A stretch of 64,000 nt of DNA from Asterias rubens (GCF_902459465.1 NC_047063.1:21373055-21437054), one strand, 5' to 3'. Shown: positions 12,001-23,200, counted from the first letter of the stretch. Notes: generated by a model not told the origin, from the letters alone. Numbers and translations are program-made.

Positions 12001-15000
12001 AATCTAAACACTGTATTCTGCCCCTTAAGGTTCTTGGCATTCAGCCTTTCTGATTATTAAAAGTCATTCGATTGATAGGTGGTTCATGAAACCAAAACTA
12101 GGGTAAATCGGATTGCTAATGAAGGTTACTAAAGTACGAAAGAGACAGAAAGCTAGACATTCACTGTTTGGATGTGTGGTAAAAGGAAGCAGAATTCGTC
12201 AAAGTTTAATCTACTGCTTCTCTTTTTTTATAAAGCATCAGTATTTTAAAAGTAGTTTGGTTTGCTCGAGACAATTTAAAATTAAAAAATAAATAAAAAA
12301 TTCCTCTGAGGGAATCCCACCTTCAATACCAACACAACAGACAAATTGTCTTTTTTGGTTTACAGGGCAGGGAAAAACTGTAAAAATAGCCACAATACGA
12401 CTTCAAGATGAGCAGGAAACAAAGACTAGCTCAGAATCAAAACAAGAAGATGTCCCTGAGTCTATTGAGACTATTGCTGGCATGACTGGTTCTTCTACTT
12501 GTGCAGTCCAGTCTCAGAAAACTTCTCCTAGAACAGGGGCTATTCCTAAGAACACAAGGGGAAGGAAAGAACAAATGATGAAGCATCAATCTCGAGAAGG
12601 ACTAGCAACTCAACAGAGAGCCTCTACTGAGAAACAAGATTGCTTAGTCCAGTCCCAGAGAACTTCTCCTAGAACAGGGGCCATTTCTAAGAACGCAAGA
12701 GAAAGGAAAGAACAAATGAATCTTCAATCTCGAGAACGACTTGAAACTCCACAGAGTGTCTCTACTGAGAAACAAGATTGCTTAGTCCAGTCCCGGAGAA
12801 CTTCTCCTAGAACAGGGGCCATTCCTAAGAACACAAGAGGAAGGAAAGAACAAATGAAGCCTCAATCTCAAACAACAGCAAAACCTCATCAGAGTGCCTC
12901 GGTCCAGTTACCTGAGGAACCTAAACCTCATCAGAGTGCCTCAGTCCATTTGCCTGAGGAACCTAAACCTCATCAGAGTGCCTCGGTCCAGTTACCTGAG
13001 GAACCTAAACCTCATCAGAGTTCCTTGGTCCAGTTGCCGGAGGAACCTAAACCGCATCAGAGTGCCTCGGTCCATTTGCAGGACAAACCTACATGTAAAC
13101 CTCATCAGCGTACCTCAGTCCATATGCTGGAGGAACTTAAACCTCATCAGAATGCCTTGGTTCATTTGCCAGAGGAACCCATACTGCATCAGAGTGTGTC
13201 GTCTACAGCAGGAATCATCAATGAGATAGCTTCAAACTGTGACTGTAAAGGTACAGATCAACAAGAACCTTTATGCTTTTGAATCATTACAAACTTATTG
13301 AAGTAAAATGAAAACCAACTTACTCCCTCATAATTCATGTAATTGTCACATTTTACTACATGTTATAAAGTTAACTGTTACATAATTATTGCAACTCTAA
13401 CCACTTGGTTTGCTTATACTTGATTGCTCATGTTCTAATACTCAAAGTCACTTTAGACAATCTATTCTTGGAATACAACTCCGTCTCGATCTTAAATGGC
13501 TGTTAAAAACCTTGCAGCTAGGGTTTTGTCTGCGAAAGAAACTCACCTTTCAGCTTGATCCTTCATGGTCCTTTATCATCATCTTCCTATACTGTGCTAC
13601 AACCTCCTCCAGTGTGGACACGGTACTGTAAATCAGAAGATGACTTTGTTGTATTCATCAATTGGAATCATGTATCTTGTTCAAATATTTTTTTTTATCT
13701 CTCTTTTTCTAGAAATAGTTCCTACAATTCACCAAGACCTCGCAACAAGATCACAATCATCTGATGCGCTTACCTTATATCATCACCAACCACAGGCAAT
13801 GGTGAACGACATGTCAATCGGAGAGGGTAGTAACGTCTTTATGGCCCCCGCTTCTGGAATAACCTTCAAGAAAAAGTTCATACAACATGTATCTGTAACA
13901 GGTATTATACAGCTTTACTTTTCTACTATAGATACAATTACTTTTTTTGCTAAAAACAACCAAAACATACTTACATTTAACATTTAAAATATTTAAGTTT
14001 CAAGATTAAATCCCCCTTGAAACAAACACAGAACAAACAATTTACAAAACAAACAAAATTATTACTCCATAATACAATCCAAGAATAAAATAAAACAATA
14101 TGTGATGGCTGGACTTTGTTTATTACTGCTCACCAGGAGCGGCTCACGACAGGAGCAGCTCGACAATCCTCAAGCTCAAGTTACCCCAATTATACTGAAA
14201 ACTGAGGACAAATTAAAGCAACTCATTTTGGTGTATGGAAACAAGTTTTCTACAGAAAAGCAAAGCCACTTTGAGTTTGTAATAATTAGATAACATTATG
14301 TAAGCTCTTCAGCAATAAACATATGGAAGATATTTATTGCATTGATTTTTGTTCATTATATCTCTCAGCAGTAATGCCACATCCCAATCATCAAGCCCAA
14401 GCTATTGCAGATGTGACTAGAGAGGTATTGAAGCTAGTGGACATGACTACAGGTAGCTAGTAGATACTCTCAAGATACACAAAAGAAACATCTATGATAA
14501 ACTTGTATGAGATGAATATGTTGAAAAGTTAGTGATTACATTAAAGAAATTGACACTAGATTGGAATCATATGAAGACTTTCAACTTGAAGACCAGAGAG
14601 GGCGTTATCAGCAGGTCAGTAAAAAGCTCCTGGTGGTCGTTCTTAATCTTTGAATCTGACTACTTAGGGTCAAGTCCGACTTCAAGTCCAAGTTTGGAGT
14701 CACAAGGATAGAGCCTGTGTCAGAATTTAATAACCTGTATGTGTTTATTACCTCTCAACAGGAGCCCCATCAAACCCCGATTCTCAAGGTCAAGCTATTT
14801 CAGATGAACTTCCAGAGGCATTGAAGCAAGTTTACATGAATACAGGTAGCTTTGTACAGATGCTCCCATGGGTTGATGATGATCAGATGCACATAATGGA
14901 CATCTACACTAAGCTTGTTTTAGTTGAACATGTTGACAAGGTAGGGAAGATTGTGAAACAGAAAAAACGAATGGAATCATATGGAGACATTTTCCACTTC

Positions 15001-17736
15001 AAAACAAGGGAGGGCAATCCCATCAAACGTGTTGTTTTTAGTGGATCGGCAGGTCTTGGAAAGACGACTCTTTGTGACAAAATCGCTTATGATTGGGCAG
15101 TTGGTAAGAGTGAGATACTCAAAAGATTCAAACTTGTTTTTGTTTTGAAAATGCGTGAACTGAAAACAAATTCAGACCTTATTGATGCTGTCTTTGAGCA
15201 GCTTTTGGACAAAGAGGCTGTATTAAGGTCTGAATTAAAAGGGTTCATTGACAAGAACCAAGACAAAGTGTTGATCCTCTTGGATGGGTTTGACGAATTT
15301 CAAACCACTAAGCTAAAAAAGTCCTCATTTGGTTCACTTCTCAAGGCTCTTAATCGAAAGCAGTACAAAGAATGCTGGGTAGTTATCGCATCTCGTCCTC
15401 CCCTTGACCAACTAGTCAGCTCATCATTGGTTGAAAAGCCATTCACTCATGTGGAAGTTGAGGGGTTTTCAGCTGAGGATATTGAGGAATATGTGAATAA
15501 ATTCTTCCCTGATGACCTTGAGAATGTTAGGAAGCTGATAGAGAAGATACAATCTTCTGAAGTTTTGTCTGATTTGGCAAAGAGTCCAATGTTGCTGCTT
15601 CTGATGTGCTTGCTCTGGAGAGAGTCGGGAAAACTCCCAGACACAATGACTCGTCTATACAACGATGCATTGAAATACATATTCAGGAGAAAAGCAGAAG
15701 ACTCACAAGATGAAATATCACAAATATTGATTTCAATTGGAAAGGTTGCTCTACATGGTTTAATTTCTACAGATCAGTGTCTTTCCTTTAAAGAAAAAGA
15801 TTTTGACAAGAAAGCATTCGATGCAGCAATACGTGCAGGTGTTCTCACTAGCGAAAGGGTCTTCAAGAGGCTAGACGTTCATAACAATGTGTATTTTATA
15901 CACAAAACTTTCTTGGAATTCTGTGCTGCAATGTATTGGCAAAGTTTAATCAACACAGAGGAATTTGAAGACATCCTTGTCCGGGTTTGCAGTGCCTCAA
16001 GTGGATATCCTTCTCCATATGAGTATCTGTTAAGGTTTTGTTGTGGTGACAATGAGGAATGTACAAACAAAGTCTTACAAAAACTGCAGAAGAATGAAGA
16101 CCCAAGGTTGGGTCTTATTTGTTACTTTGAGAGTCAGTCCAAGTGCTTACCATCAGAGGATTTCATCAATGCAGTTGTGAGGACTGAAATTAGAATAGAT
16201 GGGTGGAATAGTGATTGTTTGAACGCCTTCTTTCAATTAGTGAAGCAAATTGTTAATCAAACAAACTTCCAAGATAGTGCCTACCTTTCCAGTGTAAATC
16301 ATCTTTCCATTACAAACTGTGACCTACAAGGGTTTGGTAGTGGGTTAGCAAATTGGTGTTTGGGTGGTTGTGCATCATTGTGGGCTCCTCCTTTGAAGCA
16401 AATGAACCACCTCAAGAACCTGAGCTTGGCACACTGCCAACTGATAGGGGAAGACATGGCCCATATTGCTGAATCAGTTAGTGACATGCCAACTCTAATT
16501 GATCTGGACTTGTCTGGGAATGAAACCTTGGGTGGTTCTGCATCATTGTGGGCTACTCAATTGAAGGGAATGAAACACCTCAAGAAGCTGGGAATTGCTT
16601 ACTGCAAACTGTTAAGGGGAGACATGGCACCTATTGCTGAGTCGATGAGTGACATGCCAACTCTGATTGAACTGGATCTGTCTGGGAATGAAACCTTGTG
16701 TGGTTGTGCATCATTGTGGGCTACTCATTTGAAGAGAATGAAGCACCTCAATAAGCTGATATTGACATACTGCGAACTTAAAGGGGCAGACATGGCCCCT
16801 ATTGCTGAGTCAGTGAGTGACATGCCAAATCTAATAGATCTGGATTTGGCGGGGAATGTTACCTTGGGTGGTTGTGCATCCTTGTGGGGTACTCATTTGA
16901 AGAGAATGAAACACCTCAAGAAGCTGACAATGGCATACTGCAAACTGATAGGGGAAGACGTGGCCCCTATTGCTGAGTCAATGAGTGACATGCCAAATCT
17001 AGGTGATCTGAATTTGCGTGGGAATGAAGCTTTGGGTGGTTGTGCATCATTGTGGGCTACTCATTTGAAGAGCATGAAACACCTCGAGAAGCTCAGTTTG
17101 GAAAGTTTTAGACTGGCGGGGAAAGACTTGGCAACTATCGCTGAGTCAGTGAGTGACATGCCAAATCTAATAGATCTGGATCTGTCTTACTATGAATTGG
17201 GGGGTAGTGCATCATTGCGGGCTACTTCTTTGAAGAGAATGAAATGCCTCAAGAAGCTTACATTGAAAGGTTGCAGACTGTTATGGAATGACATGGCACC
17301 TATTGCCGAGTCACTGAGTGAAATGCCAACTCTGATTGAACTGGATCTGTCTTGGAATGTATTCTTGGGTGGTTGTGCATCATTGTGGGCTACTCATTTG
17401 AAGAGAATGAAACACCTCACTAAGCTGAGATTGACATACTGCAAAGTGATGGGGGAGGACGTGGCCCCTATTGCCGAGTCGGTGAGTGACATGCCAACTC
17501 TAACTGATCTGGACTTGTCTGGGAATGAAACCTTGGGTGGTTCTGCGTCATTGTGGGCTACTCATTTGAAGAGAATGAAACACCTCAAGAAGCTGAGTTT
17601 GGAAAGTTGCAGACTGGTATTGAATGACATTGTACCTATTGCTAAGTCAGTGAGTGACATGCCAACTCTTGATCTGGAGATGTCTGGGAATAAAACCCTG
17701 GGGGGGTTGCGCATCATTGTGGGGTCCTCATTTTAA
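8836..17736 (+). CDS. Candidate UBL-linker-NACHT-LRR (NLR-like) gene
   Basis: Six exons can be joined with matching phases: 8836-9074, 9854-10022, 11876-11987, 12366-13250, 13713-13901 and 14762-17736; a small seventh at 14369-14452 also fits. All have AG acceptors, and all but the terminal exon have GT donors. The product would carry a low-complexity N-terminal stretch, a ubiquitin-like domain, a basic and Pro/His-rich repetitive linker, a NACHT ATPase and leucine-rich repeats. NLR proteins are cytoplasmic pattern receptors that oligomerise through NACHT. The start codon was not found, as the first exon begins in phase 0 after an acceptor. That all exons belong to one transcript is inference; the UBL part could instead end in exon 4 (stop at 13,280-13,282) as a separate gene. 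Confidence 0.6.
9665..9801. mobile_element. Family B fold-back MITE, right-half fragment
   Basis: It contains the family B sequence from TTACTCATTCCTCTAAAACT through GGGAAGCTTTCTACCATCA to AAAAGTACCCAAACCCTTTAA. It lies in the intron just upstream of the UBL exon; the left half is missing. Confidence 0.75.
9854..11987 (+). CDS. Ubiquitin-like domain, split over two exons
   Basis: Exon 9854-10022 reads ESEERHIQIFV...TTISDLKEIIQERLNI...LVTKRGIEV, and exon 11876-11987 continues LCDTQSLIVLGIQQDTNLEL...AGLMGG then TRKRKSGS. This follows the ubiquitin fold order: first strand (IQIFVSN), second strand (ESLCLQLHP), helix (ISDLKEIIQERLNI), K-G loop, final strand and terminal di-glycine at 11,957-11,962. 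The split is phase 0. The intron between carries a repeat element (10,339-11,240). Presence of the terminal GG recalls ubiquitin and ISG15, but a basic tail follows, so processing would be needed to expose it. Family placement is from motif order only. Confidence 0.75.
10339..11240. mobile_element. Intronic repeat element with GGCGAGCTGC inverted ends and internal tandem repeats
   Basis: GGCGAGCTGC at 10,339-10,348 is mirrored by GCAGCTCGCC at 11,231-11,240. Close to the left end is a CCGT/CCGTCTGT microsatellite (about 10,386-10,430). The interior holds about three diverged tandem copies of a roughly 130-150-bp unit (10,748-11,140) marked by TGAATGAGCTGAAACAATGA and GTCGTATAGATACATATGAA. No coding region is seen. 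The whole sits in the intron that splits the UBL domain. Confidence 0.6.
12366..13250 (+). CDS. Repetitive linker exon (basic and KPHQSA repeats)
   Basis: The exon begins after TTTACAG and ends at AAAG|GTACAG, phase 1 on both sides. After an acidic stretch (QDEQETKTSSESKQEDVPES) come three copies of a repeat of roughly 45 residues containing SPRTGAIPKNTRGRKEQM, then about eight copies of a 14-residue, 42-bp unit of the type KPHQSASVQLPEEP. The repeats are clearly homologous at DNA level, so copy number probably varies between alleles. No fold is predicted; it reads as a flexible basic/proline-rich linker after the UBL. If the donor at 13,251 is not used, the frame stops at 13,282. Confidence 0.7.
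13713..13901 (+). CDS. Short symmetric exon between linker and NACHT exon
   Basis: The acceptor TTTTTCTAG lies before 13,713 and the donor is GTAACAG|GTATTA. The phase is 1 at both ends, and the frame reads EIVPTIHQDLATRSQSSDAL and onward with no stop. No domain is recognised. Because it is phase-symmetric it could be skipped without disturbing the frame. Confidence 0.6.
14137..14620 (+). pseudogene. Decayed duplicates of the NLR N-terminal exon
   Basis: Two exon-like patches resemble the start of the functional NACHT exon. The first, near 14,137-14,290, has NPQAQV and LKQLILVYGNKF but is broken by frame and stops. The second, 14,369-14,452, reads HPNHQAQAIADVTREVLKLV, echoing DSQGQAISDELPEALKQV of the real exon; it has a valid acceptor, phase and donor (ACAG|GTAGCT) and could still be used. 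The DNA from about 14,520 to 14,620 matches 14,930-15,020 (ATGGAATCATATGGAGACAT in the real exon) but carries stops. This indicates tandem partial duplication followed by decay. Confidence 0.65.
14762..17736 (+). CDS. NACHT-LRR protein (NLR), large single exon
   Basis: The exon opens after TCTCAACAG in phase 1 and runs 991 codons to TGA-less TAA at 17,734-17,736. Near its start is VYMNTGSFVQMLPWVDDDQM then DIYTKLVLVE, the segment that precedes NACHT in NLRs. The P-loop GSAGLGKTT lies near 15,048-15,074, Walker B VLILLDGFDEF near 15,271-15,303 and the sensor-like VVIASRPP near 15,382-15,405. From about 16,375 there are eight tandem 56-residue blocks (168 bp), each holding two leucine-rich repeats of ribonuclease-inhibitor type, for example MKHLKKL...YCKL and MPTLIDLDLSGNETLGG. 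The protein probably senses microbial or danger signals in the cytoplasm. The last in-frame residues are altered by a frameshift in a G run near 17,700. Confidence 0.9.
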
Positions 17737-17965
17737 AAGAGTGAAACAAATTGAAGACACTGACATTGACAGGACTGCAGACTGATATGGAATGACATGG
17801 CACGTTTTGCTGAGTCATTGAGTAACTTGCCAACTCTAATTGATGTGGATCTGCATCATTGTGGGCTACTCATTTGAAGAGACACCTCAAGAAGCTGACA
17901 TTGACATTATGCCAACTTTTACGGAGAAAGATATGGCCCCCATTTATTGCTGTTTTTGAGTGACA
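17737..17965 (+). pseudogene. Decayed continuation of the LRR array
   Basis: After the stop the DNA still matches the 168-bp LRR unit (TGACATTGACAGGACTGCAG, CATTGTGGGCTACTCATTTG, AAGAAGCTGACATTGACA) for at least one and a half more units. They contain deletions and stops. An extra G in the homopolymer near 17,700-17,707 puts the preceding frame out of register. The array was once longer. Confidence 0.8.
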
Positions 17966-18103
17966 TGCCAACTGTGACAGAGTGGTGGTTCACTAGTGGA
18001 AATTATAGTCATACATATGAAAACATTACCCATCGCTTCTCAGTTTGATCTACACTGTCATCAGGCTGAGACACTCTACTCCTGAAACAGTCTACTCCTG
18101 TTG

Positions 18104-18109
18104 AATAAA
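18104..18109 (+). terminator. Candidate poly(A) signal AATAAA for the NLR gene
   Basis: AATAAA stands about 370 bases after the stop codon on the coding strand. It is the first canonical hexamer downstream of the decayed repeats. The assignment is by position only. Confidence 0.35.
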
Positions 18110-18586
18110 ATGATGAGTCCAAGTCTCCATGCATGGTGGTAGGTCAGACATCTTTGGTATTTCTGGTTTGGCATGCCATTCACGACAGTATACAGTCAGG
18201 TATCAGTGGGACTTGGGGTATCACTGCTCAACAGAAAGTGGATTTCTTCAGTTCGGCATGGTCCCTTGGTAAATGGTTGATTGGTGAATGGACTTACTGT
18301 CATAAGGTGGCTGAGAAAGGAATGTGGGACCACTCTTCCATCTTGGCTCTTGGCAGACCTCCCTTCTGGTACTTGCCGCAGGTAATTTCTTTGCTGGATT
18401 GTTAGCAGTGTCCACATAATGCCCACAACAGTTTTTAGTTAGCTGGATTTGTTAGTCATGGAAGCGATCAATTCTGCTTCATGACATTCTAGACATTCTG
18501 GTTCAAAGGGATTTTTTTGTTTGCTGCATACGCCACATCATCAAGATGACGTACTTCATGCCTGTCTTCCAGTTGTAATTGTAACT

Positions 18587-18964
18587 CTGGACACTATTGG
18601 TAATTGACAAAGACCAGTCTTCTCACTTGGTGTATCTCAACATAAGCATAGAATAACAAACCTGTGAAAATTTGAGCTCAATCGGTCATCGAAGTTGCGA
18701 GATTATAATGAAAGAAAAAACCACCCTTGTCACACAAAGTTGTGTGCGTTTAGATGGTTGATTTCGAGACCTCAAGTTCTAAACCTGAGGTCTCAAAATC
18801 AAATTCGTGGAAAATTACTTCTTTCTCGAAAACTATGGCACTACAGAAGGAGCCGTTTCTCACAATGTTTTATACCATCAACCTCTCCTTATTACTCGTT
18901 ACCAAGTAAGGTTTTATGCTAATAAATATTTTGAGTAACTACCAATAGTGTCCACTGCCTTTAA
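18587..18964. mobile_element. Family A MITE, copy 2
   Basis: About 378 bp, ending TAGTGTCCACTGCCTTTAA. It has the same internal hallmarks as the 8.3-kb copy and is very close to it in sequence. It lies in inverted orientation to the copy at 19,376, leaving about 410 bp between them. Confidence 0.88.
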
Positions 18965-19375
18965 GCTGTGCCTTCTTTCTTTGTTGGAGAAGATTTACTT
19001 CTTGCTGACATTACTCAATGTCATTAGTCAATGTTATTGAGGGGAGGTGCAAAGATGGGGGTGCTCTTTACTTTGGAAATTGGAGCTGGCCGGGGGTTGT
19101 GATTGGTCATCTCCAACACTTCCCTTCTCAAGTTGTTCCATGGGTTGCTGTGTGCGATTACGGCTCGGAGGACCATATGATAAGTGGTGGTTCACTTATA
19201 AAGGGAATAATATTAGATGGTTCAAAGGGGTAGCACACAGAGACAATGACAATCGATTACACTGGTTTGAGCAGTGGATGATTAGAGAGGAATTTCACAT
19301 CTGTGATATAGTCAAACTCAACTCTGTTTTGATGGAATATCGTCGGCACAAAATGGTGGTTACATTTACAGACCA
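18965..19375. other. Unique segment between two inverted family A MITEs
   Basis: Several frames are partly open, but none shows a domain, splice context or codon pattern that I recognise. The upstream stretch 18,133-18,405 is similarly open and unassigned (tryptophan-rich translation). Both may be parts of one untranslated or old coding segment interrupted by the MITE at 18,587-18,964. Confidence 0.35.
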
Positions 19376-19761
19376 TTAAAGGCAGTGGACACTATTGGTA
19401 ATTACTCAAAATAAATATTGGCATAAAACCTTTCTTGGTGACGAGTAATGGGGAGAGGCTGATGGTATAAAACATTGTGAGAAACGGCTCCTTCTGAAGT
19501 GCCATAGTTTTCGAGAAAGAAGTAATTTTCCACGAATTTGATTTTGAGACCTCAGATTTAGAACTCGAGGTCTCGAAATCAGCCATCTAAACGCACACAA
19601 CTTCGTGTGACAAGGGTTATTTTTCTTTCATTATTATCTCGCAACTTCGATGACCGATTGAGCTCGAATTTTCACAGGTTTGTAATTTTATGCATATGTT
19701 GAGATACACTAACTGTGAAGGCTAGTCTTTGACAATTACCAATAGTGTCCATTGCCTTTAA
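19376..19761. mobile_element. Family A MITE, copy 3 (inverted)
   Basis: This is a full-length 386-bp copy from TTAAAGGCAGTGGACACTA to its inverted end ATAGTGTCCATTGCCTTTAA, with TTAA at the left edge and TTTAA at the right. It is one of the best-preserved copies in the window. Confidence 0.9.
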
Positions 19762-21222
19762 AAATGTGAAATCATCAAATATTTGTGGATTTTTACAAAA
19801 ATTGCATTGATATGGTATCAAACACAGTGGCATTCTACACCATGTACATGTACATTTACGTGAGGTGACAGAAATTTAAATGATATTAATTTTGGTTTTA
19901 CCCACCGATGTGTGGTAGCACTGTATACGCAGTACTTTCCATATAAATAGTTTTCCATTTTCATCTGTTGGACAAATAGGTGGATCACAAAACCTAATTT
20001 GACCTTCGGGTTCCGTTAGTTATCACACAACCGCGAACTGTCAAATTTTACATTCTTGTAAACTGTACTTGGCTAATAAAACCAACTATACAGTCAAGCA
20101 AATTTCACACGTTGCTTTAAAAAGGTGCAATACGAAGGGTGCAATACGTGACACTGCTGTTGCCATGGATCAACCAATCAGAATAGAGGATTTAAAGTTG
20201 CTTGAAGATAATACTTGTTTCATTATGTCTTCTAGATGTACACTTATTTCAGAATATCATTTTCAATTTACAATGCTGCAAGTAAAACATAACAATTCCT
20301 TTCATGACCCTAAGGATAAAAGGTTGTATACTCAGAGTAACCTTCATTGTACACAGTCTGTTCCGGGCATGCCCACAGCGTTTTCTTACAAGCAATTAAT
20401 AATTGTTTTTCCCTGTGCACCCATGGCATCTAGTTTACACAAAATCATTGCTGGGTTTCTTGGTCATGATGTCGTGTTGCAATTGAACAAATGTAGCAAA
20501 TCAGTGTATAACATTTGTTTTTGTTTTAACCAATCAAGGTGGTTCCCGCGCATCAGGATTTGTGTTTTCTGCGCATCAGGATTTTTGTTTTGGCGGGCTT
20601 ATTATTTTATCCGTCACTTCGTCACAGTCTTTCAACGTGGATGATGTGAATAATTTTCCTACCACCATCCCACTTACTGCACCTGTTATTTTGCACTTAT
20701 GTTCTTAGTGGCGTTTTTTTTCAAGTTGCTGCAATGGCACAGTTTGAAGGGTACAGACAGCCATTTACCCCGATTTTGGAATTTTTCGAACAACCTGTAA
20801 TAATTATAATAAACAAAATGGAATTTGTTAATTGTTTTTGGTATTGTTTCCATGGCGTTCGAAAGTTTCATGAGGCTTTTTTACTTACTTGCTGTTTTTC
20901 ACATTCTGGCGTATTTATTTGTTTGTTTTATTTTGGTTTATTTTGAAACATAACTTTTGTTTTGTGCTTAATTCTTATTTGTTCTTGCCCTTCTGTTTAA
21001 TCTCAGGTGTTTTACATTCGTTTTCAGGTCCTATTGCTTGTTCTAAAGCTTTATTTTGTCTCTATTTAAGTACAGGTTTTTTTAAATTATTACTATTTAT
21101 TGTATTTTCTTATATATATTTAATTTATATATATTTTATTTACATGTACATGTATAGTCTATTATGTATTCTGTATATGTTCCCATCTCAAGTTTGGATT
21201 GACAGACTTAGGGTCACAGAGT
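19762..21222. other. No gene recognised
   Basis: A 191-codon frame (to 20,644) lacks an early ATG and has no domain. Its C-terminal part contains a direct repeat at the DNA level (GCGCATCAGGATTT twice near 20,550-20,585). The stretch after 20,860 is very T-rich. I do not support a gene here. Confidence 0.5.
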
Positions 21223-21565
21223 TTAAAGCCATTGGACCCTTTCAGTACAGAAACAAACAAAAAAGTTCACAGATTTACAAATAACTTACAGGGTTTACAG
21301 AAGGTACATGTAGTGGTGAAAGACTTCTCTTGAAACATTATACCATGAAGTGCTTTGCTTTTTGAGAAAACAGTAAAACAATATCAATTCTCGATATCGA
21401 GAATTGCGGATTTATTTTAAACACAAAAAGTCATGACACGGCGAAATGTGCAGATACAAGGGTGGGTTTTCCCGTTATTTTCTCCCAACTTTGATGACCG
21501 ATTGAGCCTAAATTTTCACAGGTTTGTTATTTTATATAGAAGTTGTGATACACGAAGTGCAAGTG
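21223..21565. mobile_element. Family D MITE, right end lost
   Basis: It starts TTAAAGCCATTGGACCCTTT and matches the complete copy at 61,080-61,454 through ACTTACAGGGTTTACAGAAG, the central CTCGATATCGAG and TGACCGATTGAGCCTAAAT. The right terminal repeat is replaced by unrelated DNA. Confidence 0.8.
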
Positions 21566-22012
21566 CATCCTGGTTTGTTTTGTATTTTTGGGTCAAATTG
21601 AACCCAGATTCGGGTGCAAGTGCATCCTGATTAGGGGTCAGTTGTACCCTGCTTGTTTTCTTGTGTTCGGTTTGCCCAATTCAGTATCCGGCACAAATAA
21701 AATCAGTTGGTTTTCAGACTGGCAGTAATTCAAAAATTTGTGCCATGTTTTATTCATATTCAAGAATGAAATTTTTCTAGATGTTGTTTAAGGTTTTCCA
21801 GCTATGAGCTCAATTCTGGAAATTTCATTAAAGAAAACATCTCCCAGGTAATTTGCTGAGTCGCAGGCAACAAAAAGTTAAGTTATTAGATCGTTTTCAT
21901 GTTGCATTAATTTTTGATTTCGCAGTTAAATATGTCATACATTTTGAAAGCCTTTTCTGAGGCCTGCATTAGAGTTATTTATGGTCATTGCAACAATAGG
22001 CCTTAAAGTCAT

Positions 22013-22135
22013 TTTAAATAAGGGAATAAAAAGGTAGCGACGAGTTCTTTAAGGTCAATTAAAACCGACAGGGTCGTGGCCATGCGATAAAGGCCCAAGC
22101 CAAAGGCCCGGGCCTTTATCGCACGGCCCGGGTTG
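22013..22135. mobile_element. Family E repeat, left fragment
   Basis: It begins AAATAAGGGAATAAAAAGGT and carries the GC-rich core GGCCCGGGCCTTTATCGC. Related copies lie at 25,686, 48,699 and 61,959. There is no coding capacity. Confidence 0.65.
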
Positions 22136-22784
22136 AGCTTCGATTGAGACATTTCTTTGTTCTTCAGTTTATATAGGATATTATTAAATAGTTTGTCAAT
22201 AATCAAAACCGAAATTCAAACTGCTCGTATTGCTCCCCCCCCCCCCCCTGTTGTGCCCCCTAAAAATTTAACTTAGTTACGGCACTGGTTCGCTCGTGTA
22301 TGAGAATACATGTACCTCACCTACCATTGCTTTTTTTCTGCGAGTAGATTGTATTAATTTTTGTTGACCTATGGCAAAATTAAGAAAGATAAGTGTTCAC
22401 TGCAAAAGGTTGTAAGCTGTGAATGTGCACAACTGTGAATAAAGAAAACTTAGTTTGAAAAACTGATCTTTTCTCGGTAAACTTCATTGTACATGTTTTA
22501 AGGTTCGGGTGAATTCTTTAACTTGGTGAACATTTTAACTTCTGACTTTCAACATGGCTCACAAGATGCTCCTACCTCCAGTGATAAGTGGACATTTTTT
22601 AGCCAGAATTATAGGGTGTGATGTTCGATTAGCTTCCGTGTCGACCCCATGGTGCTCATTCGGGTGAGCCCCTGACAAGAGCTAATTGAACGATCACTCA
22701 CCCCACCCGCTCATGGTAGCGTCATGAACCTCGGGCCAGCCCCAAGTGTGATCACAGTGATTATGAGACAAAAGTTATTTTAGC

Positions 22785-22957
22785 ATGTAAAAACCTATTT
22801 TCATGACATTGTTTTACTCATTTCTCAAAAACTACAGCACCTCAGCAACTAATATTTTAAGGTACGCTTTCTACTATCATTATCTTCAAACAGTGTAAGT
22901 TTAATGTAAATCAGTGTACATTGTGTTTTGTGTTACAAAAAGTACCCAAAACCTTTA
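22785..22957. mobile_element. Family B MITE, right half
   Basis: The sequence runs from CATGACATTGTTTTACTCAT through AAAACTACAGCACCTCAGCA to AGTACCCAAAACCTTTAA. A family A copy follows directly, so the two share the TTTAAAG junction. Confidence 0.75.
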
Positions 22958-23200
22958 AAGACACTGGAGACATAAGTAATTGTCAAAGACCAGTGTTGTA
23001 CTTGTGTATCCACACATATTTTGTGTATCCCAAAATAAAAAAATCAGTGAAAATTTTGGCTCATCAATATTGGTCATCAAGGTTGCAAGACTATTATGAA
23101 AGAAAAAACACCCTTGTTGCACAAATTTGTGTGCTTTCAGATGCCTGCCTGAAGTCTTCCCCAAATTCAAACGTTGTGGTGAGATATTTATTATAAAATC
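22955..23200. mobile_element. Family A MITE, diverged and truncated
   Basis: It starts TTTAAAGACACTGGAGACAT abutting the family B copy, contains CAAAGACCAGTGTTGTACTT and a diverged middle, then loses similarity near 23,200. Confidence 0.7.

Noticed and set aside
18133..18405. 90-codon tryptophan-rich frame after the NLR gene
   Set aside because: No family was recognised and no acceptor with matching phase was established; it could be untranslated sequence of the NLR transcript.
20069..20644. 191-codon plus-strand frame
   Set aside because: There is no ATG at the start, no domain, AT-rich composition and an internal direct repeat; it is more likely chance.
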